A DNA stretch of 64,000 nucleotides from Alistipes dispar (GTDB lineage Bacteria; Bacteroidota; Bacteroidia; Bacteroidales; Rikenellaceae). A model generated the notes under the pieces. The model searched no databases. It was not told where the DNA came from and saw nothing but the letters and a program-made list of their open reading frames with translations. The stretch spans positions 530,001 to 594,000 of the forward strand of contig NZ_AP019736.1 of assembly GCF_006542685.1 (NCBI RefSeq). The letters run 5' to 3'. Shown here in pieces: positions 59,225 to 64,000 of this stretch. Within the stretch, counting starts at the first letter, position 1; every line of letters starts with the position of its first letter. The translations under genes and the position numbers were made by a program.

Positions 59225-61156
59225 CTATTTCTTCGAATTCTTCGCGCGCTGCATGGCTTCCTGCTGGCGCATCAGCTCTTCGTAGCGCTGCTGGAACTTC
59301 GACTTCCGGCCTTTCGATTTCCGCGCGGCGTTGGCCTGCATGAAGGCCTGGATCTTCGAATCGTCCACCATGCGCCGGATCACGAGCGTCTGGCCGATGG
59401 TGAGCAGGTTCGACAGCAGGTAGTAGTAGCACAGACCGCTGGCGTAGCTGTTGAACCACAGGAGCAGCATGACGGGCATCATATAGACCATCATGAATTT
59501 CATGCCGGCCATCTGGGGCTGCGCCGAAGCCGTCTGCTGGTAGTTGTAATACGAATAGACGAACATCGACAGGGCCATCAGCAGCGCGAACAGGCTCACG
59601 TGGTCGCCGTAGAACGGAATCGAGAAGGGCAGGTTCAGCACGCTGTCGTACGACGACAGGTCGTCGGCCCAGAGGAACGACTGGTCGCGCAGCTCGATCG
59701 ACGCCGGGAAGAACCGGAACACGGCGATCAGAATCGGCATCTGGATCAGCAGCGGAATGCAGCCGCCCATCGGGTTGATCCCGGCCTTTTTGTAGAGCTC
59801 CATCGTCGCCTGCTGGCGCTTCATGGCATCCTCCTGCTTGGGGTACTTCTTCGCCAGCTCATCGACCTGCGGCTTGATCAGCCGCATCTTGGCCATCGAA
59901 ACGTAACTCTTGTAGGTCAGCGGCGAGATCACCAGCCGGATCAGCACGGCCAGGATCAGGATGACGATGCCGAAGCTCGGAATGTAGTTACGCAGGAAGT
60001 CGAAGACCGGAATCACGCACCAGCGGTTCACCCAGCCGAAGATGCCCCAGCCGAGCGGAATCAGACGCTCCATGTGCAGGTCGTCCCCCTCCGAAAGGCT
60101 CACCTTCTTGAGGATCGAGTACTTGTTGGGGCCGAAGTAGAAGGCGAAATCATACCCTTCGGTCTGCGGCGTGTAGGGCACGGTCATCCGCGCCGTGAAA
60201 TCCTTCACGTAGCCCGAACCGGGATGCGCCGTCGAGAAGCCCAGATCGGCATACGAGACGTTCTCCGGGGCGATGAACACCGACGAGAAGAACTGCTGCT
60301 TGAAGGCCACCCAGTTGAGCGACGAGGTCACCTCCTTCGACTTCTCCTCCTCGCTCATGCCCAGCTCCTCGACCGACTTCTCGCCCGGAAAACGGTAGGC
60401 CACCGTGGTATACATGTTCTCGTTCTTGAAGCCCTTCTCGTTCTGGTAGGAGGTGTTCGACCAGTCGATCTGTATCTGGGTCTGGTTGGCCATCTCGCGG
60501 GCCATGTTCACCAGCCGGACGTCGAACCCCACCAGATAGTCGCGCTCGGGCGACGCCGTGTCGTAGATCGTATAGCGGTACTCGAGGCTCGCATCCCCCG
60601 ACACCGGGAGGCGCATGACGACCACCTGTTCGCCCTCCGGGCCTTCGGCGACCGGCTCGGCCTCGAAAACGTAGTCGAGCGTATTGACATCGACGTTGCG
60701 CAGGCCGTTCTTCACGTAGAAGGTCATGCCGAAACGCGCCGTGGCGGGGTCCATCATCTCGACCGGACGGCCCTCCTCGCCGCGGGGGGCATAGCGCTTG
60801 TAATCCTTCAGCGTCACGCCCGTCACCTGGCCGCCGCGCGTCGAGAAACGCACCGCCATCACGTCGTTCTCCACCGTGAACTCCTCCGCTTCGGCCTCAC
60901 GGGCCGCAGCGAGCGTCGCGCCCAGCGCCTCCACCTGACGTTCGCGCACGGCGGCGGCCGCCACCGAATCCGCCGCGGCAACCGCCTCTCCGGCGGCGGG
61001 CGCCGTCACGGCCGCGGCCGCGGCCAGCGAATCCTGATAGGCCTGCCACCGGGCCATCTCCTGCTGGTATTTCTCCTGTTCCTTTGTATTCATATAGGCG
61101 AAGCCCAGAAAGAGCACCGCCACTACGGCAATTCCGATAATTGATTTTTTATCCAT
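59225..61156 (-). CDS. yidC: membrane protein insertase YidC
   Basis: This 643-residue inner-membrane insertase starts MDKKSIIGIAVVAVLFLGFAY with the first helix. A large periplasmic beta domain runs from about residue 90 to 370 and is preceded by an Ala-rich linker. Five conserved helices follow: FGIVILILAVLIRLVISPLT carries the conserved Arg of the hydrophilic groove, then TYKSYVSMAKMRLIKPQ, NPMGGCIPLLIQMPILIAVF, and later SLFALLMALSMFVYSYYNYQ and MKFMMVYMMPVMLLLWFNSY. It ends in a basic tail. It inserts proteins with or without SecYEG. It lies 58 nt downstream of pyrG. Confidence 0.97.
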   Translation of the reverse strand: MDKKSIIGIAVVAVLFLGFAYMNTKEQEKYQQEMARWQAYQDSLAAAAAVTAPAAGEAVAAADSVAAAAVRERQVEALGATLAAAREAEAEEFTVENDVMAVRFSTRGGQVTGVTLKDYKRYAPRGEEGRPVEMMDPATARFGMTFYVKNGLRNVDVNTLDYVFEAEPVAEGPEGEQVVVMRLPVSGDASLEYRYTIYDTASPERDYLVGFDVRLVNMAREMANQTQIQIDWSNTSYQNEKGFKNENMYTTVAYRFPGEKSVEELGMSEEEKSKEVTSSLNWVAFKQQFFSSVFIAPENVSYADLGFSTAHPGSGYVKDFTARMTVPYTPQTEGYDFAFYFGPNKYSILKKVSLSEGDDLHMERLIPLGWGIFGWVNRWCVIPVFDFLRNYIPSFGIVILILAVLIRLVISPLTYKSYVSMAKMRLIKPQVDELAKKYPKQEDAMKRQQATMELYKKAGINPMGGCIPLLIQMPILIAVFRFFPASIELRDQSFLWADDLSSYDSVLNLPFSIPFYGDHVSLFALLMALSMFVYSYYNYQQTASAQPQMAGMKFMMVYMMPVMLLLWFNSYASGLCYYYLLSNLLTIGQTLVIRRMVDDSKIQAFMQANAARKSKGRKSKFQQRYEELMRQQEAMQRAKNSKK

Positions 61157-61214
61157 CTAACCAAATAAAATCGCTCTTCGTTGTCCTGCTTTTTGTTTTC
61201 CGGTCTCCGGGCCG

Positions 61215-62837
61215 CTATTTCCGCTCCTCCGCACAGGCGAGCGCGGCCTTCACGAAGGCCACGAACAGCGGCGAGGGACTCAGCACGGTGCTCTTGTACT
61301 CGGGGTGGTACTGCGTACCCACGAACCACGGGTGGTTCTCGATCTCGACGACCTCCACCAGATTCGTGTCGGGATTGACACCCACGGCCTTCATCCCGGC
61401 CGCCTCGAACTGCGCGAGGTAGTCGTTGTTGAACTCGTAACGGTGGCGGTGGCGCTCCGAAATGTTGAGCCGGCCATAGGCCGCGGCCACCTTCGACCCC
61501 TTGCGGAGCGTACAGGGATAGGCCCCCAGACGCATCGTGCCGCCCTTGGCCGTGATACCCTTCTGCTCCTCCATCAGGTCGATCACCGGATGGGGCGTCT
61601 GTTCCATTTCGCTCGAATTGGCGTCGGCGATTCCCAACACGTTGCGGGCGAACTCGATCACGGCGCACTGCATGCCGAGACAGATGCCGAGGAACGGGAT
61701 GCCGTTCTCGCGTGCGAAACGCACGGCCTCGATCTTGCCCTCGATGCCGCGGTTTCCGAATCCGGGAGCCACCAGGATCCCGGCCATCCGGCCCAACTGC
61801 GCGGCCACGTTCGACGCGTCGATCTTCTCCGAGTTCACGTAGCGCAGCTTCACCTTGCAGTCGTTCACCGCCCCGGCGTGCACGAACGATTCGCAGATCG
61901 ACTTGTAGGCGTCGGGCAGCTCGGTGTATTTGCCCACCAGCGCGATCTCGATCGTCTTCGCCGGATGCTTGATCTTCTCGACCAGCGCCGTCCAGGCGGC
62001 CATGTCCGGCTCCTTGTCGGCCGGCAGGTCCAGCTTGGCGAGCACCACTTCGTCCAGATGCTGCTCGTGCATCTTCATCGGCACTTCGTAGATCGTCGGC
62101 ACGTCGATCGACTCCATCACGGCGTTGGCGTCCACGTTGCAGAACAGCGCCACCTTGCGCTTGATGCCCAGCGTCAGCGGATGCTCCGTGCGCAGCACCA
62201 GAATATCGGGCTGCAATCCGTTTTCCAGCAGCGCCTTCACGGAGTGCTGCGTGGGCTTGGTCTTCAGTTCGCCCGACGCGGCCATGTAGGGGATGAGCGT
62301 CAGGTGCACCAGCGCCGTGTTCCTGTACCCGAGCGAATAGCGCAACTGGCGCACCGACTCGATGAAGGGCAGCGACTCGATGTCGCCCACCGTACCTCCG
62401 ATCTCGGTGATAATCACGTCGTATTTCTTGGTCTGCCCCAGCAGTTGAATGCGCCGCTTGATCTCGTCGGTGATGTGCGGAATGACCTGCACGGTCTTGC
62501 CCAGGTACTCGCCCTTGCGCTCCTTCTCGATGACGCTCTTGTAGATCTTGCCCGTCGTGACGTTGTTGGCTTTCGACGTGGGGTGGTTCGTAAAGCGCTC
62601 GTAGTGGCCCAGGTCGAGGTCCGTCTCGGCGCCGTCCTCCGTCACGTAGCACTCGCCGTGCTCGTAGGGATTCAGCGTTCCCGGATCGACGTTGATGTAG
62701 GGGTCGAGCTTCTGGATGGTCACCGAATAGCCGCGCGCCTGCAACAGCCGTGCGATCGAAGCCGAAATGATACCCTTGCCGAGCGACGACGCCACGCCGC
62801 CCGTCACGAATATGTACTTGGGTTTGGAGAGTTTCAT
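61215..62837 (-). CDS. pyrG: CTP synthase
   Basis: This 540-residue enzyme makes CTP from UTP, ATP and glutamine. The synthetase domain begins KYIFVTGGVASSLGKGI (residues 7-23, P-loop) and has LDPYINVDPGTLNPYEHGE near residue 43. EHPLTLGIKRKVALFCNV occurs near residue 215. The glutaminase domain has the nucleophile Cys in LGICLGMQCAVIEFARN near residue 380 and the His-Glu pair in TQYHPEYKST near the end. Length is normal. It is followed by yidC in the same direction; the two are probably co-transcribed. Confidence 0.98.
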   Translation of the reverse strand: MKLSKPKYIFVTGGVASSLGKGIISASIARLLQARGYSVTIQKLDPYINVDPGTLNPYEHGECYVTEDGAETDLDLGHYERFTNHPTSKANNVTTGKIYKSVIEKERKGEYLGKTVQVIPHITDEIKRRIQLLGQTKKYDVIITEIGGTVGDIESLPFIESVRQLRYSLGYRNTALVHLTLIPYMAASGELKTKPTQHSVKALLENGLQPDILVLRTEHPLTLGIKRKVALFCNVDANAVMESIDVPTIYEVPMKMHEQHLDEVVLAKLDLPADKEPDMAAWTALVEKIKHPAKTIEIALVGKYTELPDAYKSICESFVHAGAVNDCKVKLRYVNSEKIDASNVAAQLGRMAGILVAPGFGNRGIEGKIEAVRFARENGIPFLGICLGMQCAVIEFARNVLGIADANSSEMEQTPHPVIDLMEEQKGITAKGGTMRLGAYPCTLRKGSKVAAAYGRLNISERHRHRYEFNNDYLAQFEAAGMKAVGVNPDTNLVEVVEIENHPWFVGTQYHPEYKSTVLSPSPLFVAFVKAALACAEERK

Positions 62838-62882
62838 GCTGTACTCTTAAAATATTTTAGTATCTGTCTTTTCCTGATGCCG

Positions 62883-64000
62883 TCAGGCCTTCTCCTGCCC
62901 GCCGGCGTCGCTCTCCGCCTGCCGGTCGATCAGTTTCACCTTCTCGATCGTGGCGGCCAGCTCCTCGCGGGCCCGGTCGATCTTCGCCCGCACCTCGGCG
63001 ATCAGCGCTTCGGCGTTCTTCGACTTGGCGAAGAAGCCCACGTTGTTCTCCAGCAGGGCGATCTCCTGCTCGATCTGCCGCACCTTGTTGTAAAGGCGCT
63101 CGCGCTCCGAGCGCAGGCGGCGGTCCCCCGAGGCCTTCAGCGAGGAGACCTTCTCGCGGAAACGGGTCATCGAACGGTCGCGCTCCGAGCCGCGCAGCGT
63201 CGCGAACAGCTCATCGACGGCCGCCTTGTAGCGCTTCTGCACCGCCTCCTTCTGGCGGATGGGCACGAATCCGATCTCGCCCCAGCGGCGCTGGAAATCC
63301 CGGATCACCTCGTAGCCGCCGGCCCTGACGTCCGCCGCGGCCATCTCGTCGAGCAGCGCCAGCTTGCGGCGCAGGTTCTCCTCGTGCTCGCCGTCCACGC
63401 CGGCGAAATGCGCGCTCTTGCGCTCGAAGAAGCGGTCGCATGCCGCGCGGAACCGTTTCCACACGGCATCGGAATGCCGACGCGACACGGCGCCGATCTG
63501 TTTCCAGCGGGCCTGCAAGGCGATCAGCTCGTCGGTGGCCTTCTTCCACTCCTCGCTCTGCATCAGCGACTCGGCAGCCTCGCACAGCTCGGTCTTGAGC
63601 TGCAGGTTGTGCTCCATCTCGGCCTTCACCCCGGCATAGAACTGCCGCTTGGCCTCGAAGAAGCGGTCGCACGCCGCACGGAACCGTTCGTAAATGCGGT
63701 TGTTATCCTTTTTCGGGGCGAACCCGATCGTCTTCCATGTCTTCTGTATCTCGAGCAGCCGGTCGCTCGCCCGGTTCCACTCCTTGCGCGCGGTGAAAGG
63801 CTGCGCGGCCAGCTCCTCCGTGGCTTCGCACAGCCCGGTCTTCAGCTCGAGGTTCCTGACCTGCTCGGCCTTCAGCGCCTCGAAATGCTCCTGATGCTGC
63901 TTGTTGATGCGGCTCGAAGCGGCCTTGAACCGCTCCCACAGCGCCTCCTTGTATTCGTTGGCCACGGGACCCGTCTCGCGCCATTCGTCGTGGAGCTTCT
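62883..64000 (-). CDS. DUF349 repeat protein, partial (5' end outside the window)
   Basis: The frame stays open to the window edge, and residues KLHDEWRETGPV precede the first in-window GTG-like codon, so the true start lies further right. The visible part (about 370 residues) is helical, with repeated DUF349 units: TWKTIGFAPKKDNNRIYERF, then WKQIGAVSRRHSDAVWKRF, and WGEIGFVPIRQKEAVQKRY. A coiled-coil end follows (LYNKVRQIEQEIALLENN). Proteins of this kind are common in Bacteroidota. Their function is not established, though some related proteins bind nucleic acid or affect RNA decay. It lies 45 nt upstream of pyrG. Confidence 0.9.
   Translation of the reverse strand, partial: KLHDEWRETGPVANEYKEALWERFKAASSRINKQHQEHFEALKAEQVRNLELKTGLCEATEELAAQPFTARKEWNRASDRLLEIQKTWKTIGFAPKKDNNRIYERFRAACDRFFEAKRQFYAGVKAEMEHNLQLKTELCEAAESLMQSEEWKKATDELIALQARWKQIGAVSRRHSDAVWKRFRAACDRFFERKSAHFAGVDGEHEENLRRKLALLDEMAAADVRAGGYEVIRDFQRRWGEIGFVPIRQKEAVQKRYKAAVDELFATLRGSERDRSMTRFREKVSSLKASGDRRLRSERERLYNKVRQIEQEIALLENNVGFFAKSKNAEALIAEVRAKIDRAREELAATIEKVKLIDRQAESDAGGQEKA

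Overview
The window is a chromosomal piece of a gut Bacteroidales bacterium, most likely Alistipes. The evidence is the 16S rRNA sequence type, the Bacteroidota promoter consensus (TTTG or TTG, about 20 nt, then TAnnTTTG), a SusC/SusD pair, an UpxY-type antiterminator and many lipoproteins with a Cys lipobox. Genus is judged from remembered 16S features and was not searched. Most of the window is GC-rich. A lower-GC block at about 7.5-24.6 kb stands out.

Left part (1-7.4 kb): the 5' part of a 16S rRNA gene on the minus strand, preceded by three tandem promoter modules. Next come a YiiX-type lipoprotein hydrolase, an MgtC-like membrane protein, rpmI and rplT without infC, an MFS exporter, an unknown lipoprotein and a UPF0173 metallo-hydrolase.

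Capsule or exopolysaccharide locus (7.5-32.4 kb, all minus strand). In transcription order: UpxY antiterminator, WecA-type initiating transferase, RmlA, RmlC, Wza-like exporter with six SLBB repeats, Wzz-like chain-length protein, a broken Wzx flippase, UDP-sugar dehydrogenase, UDP-glucuronate 4-epimerase-like protein, an intact Wzx, a ferredoxin/F420-dehydrogenase-like protein, a pyruvyl transferase, a Wzy-like polymerase, an ATP-grasp ligase, a DUF2334 deacetylase, four glycosyltransferases, UDP-galactopyranose mutase and an acyltransferase. The proximal genes are GC-rich housekeeping-style export genes. The distal, lower-GC genes form a swappable cassette bounded by a truncated flippase at one end, and by a glycosyltransferase tail plus an IS21 istB remnant at the other. 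A G9 tract in the acyltransferase gene and a nest of direct and inverted repeats inside the ferredoxin-like gene are further signs of variability.

Middle (32.9-41.5 kb): a metal-handling group on the minus strand (Cys/His-rich secreted protein, Fur-family regulator, TonB-dependent receptor, HMA protein). It is divergent from a plus-strand group of recQ, a DEDDy 3'-5' exonuclease, an RlmI-type methyltransferase and a secreted esterase.

SusC/SusD locus (41.8-58.8 kb, minus strand): two paralogous lipoproteins, SusC, SusD and a large lipoprotein, closed by a strong terminator. A second unit follows with an S8 serine protease lipoprotein, a lipocalin-like lipoprotein and a lipoprotein with N-terminal repeats. 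No glycoside hydrolase is present, so protein or peptide use is as plausible as glycan use.

Right end (59.2-64 kb, minus strand): yidC, pyrG and a DUF349 repeat protein that runs off the window. No CRISPR array, tRNA or intact insertion sequence was seen.
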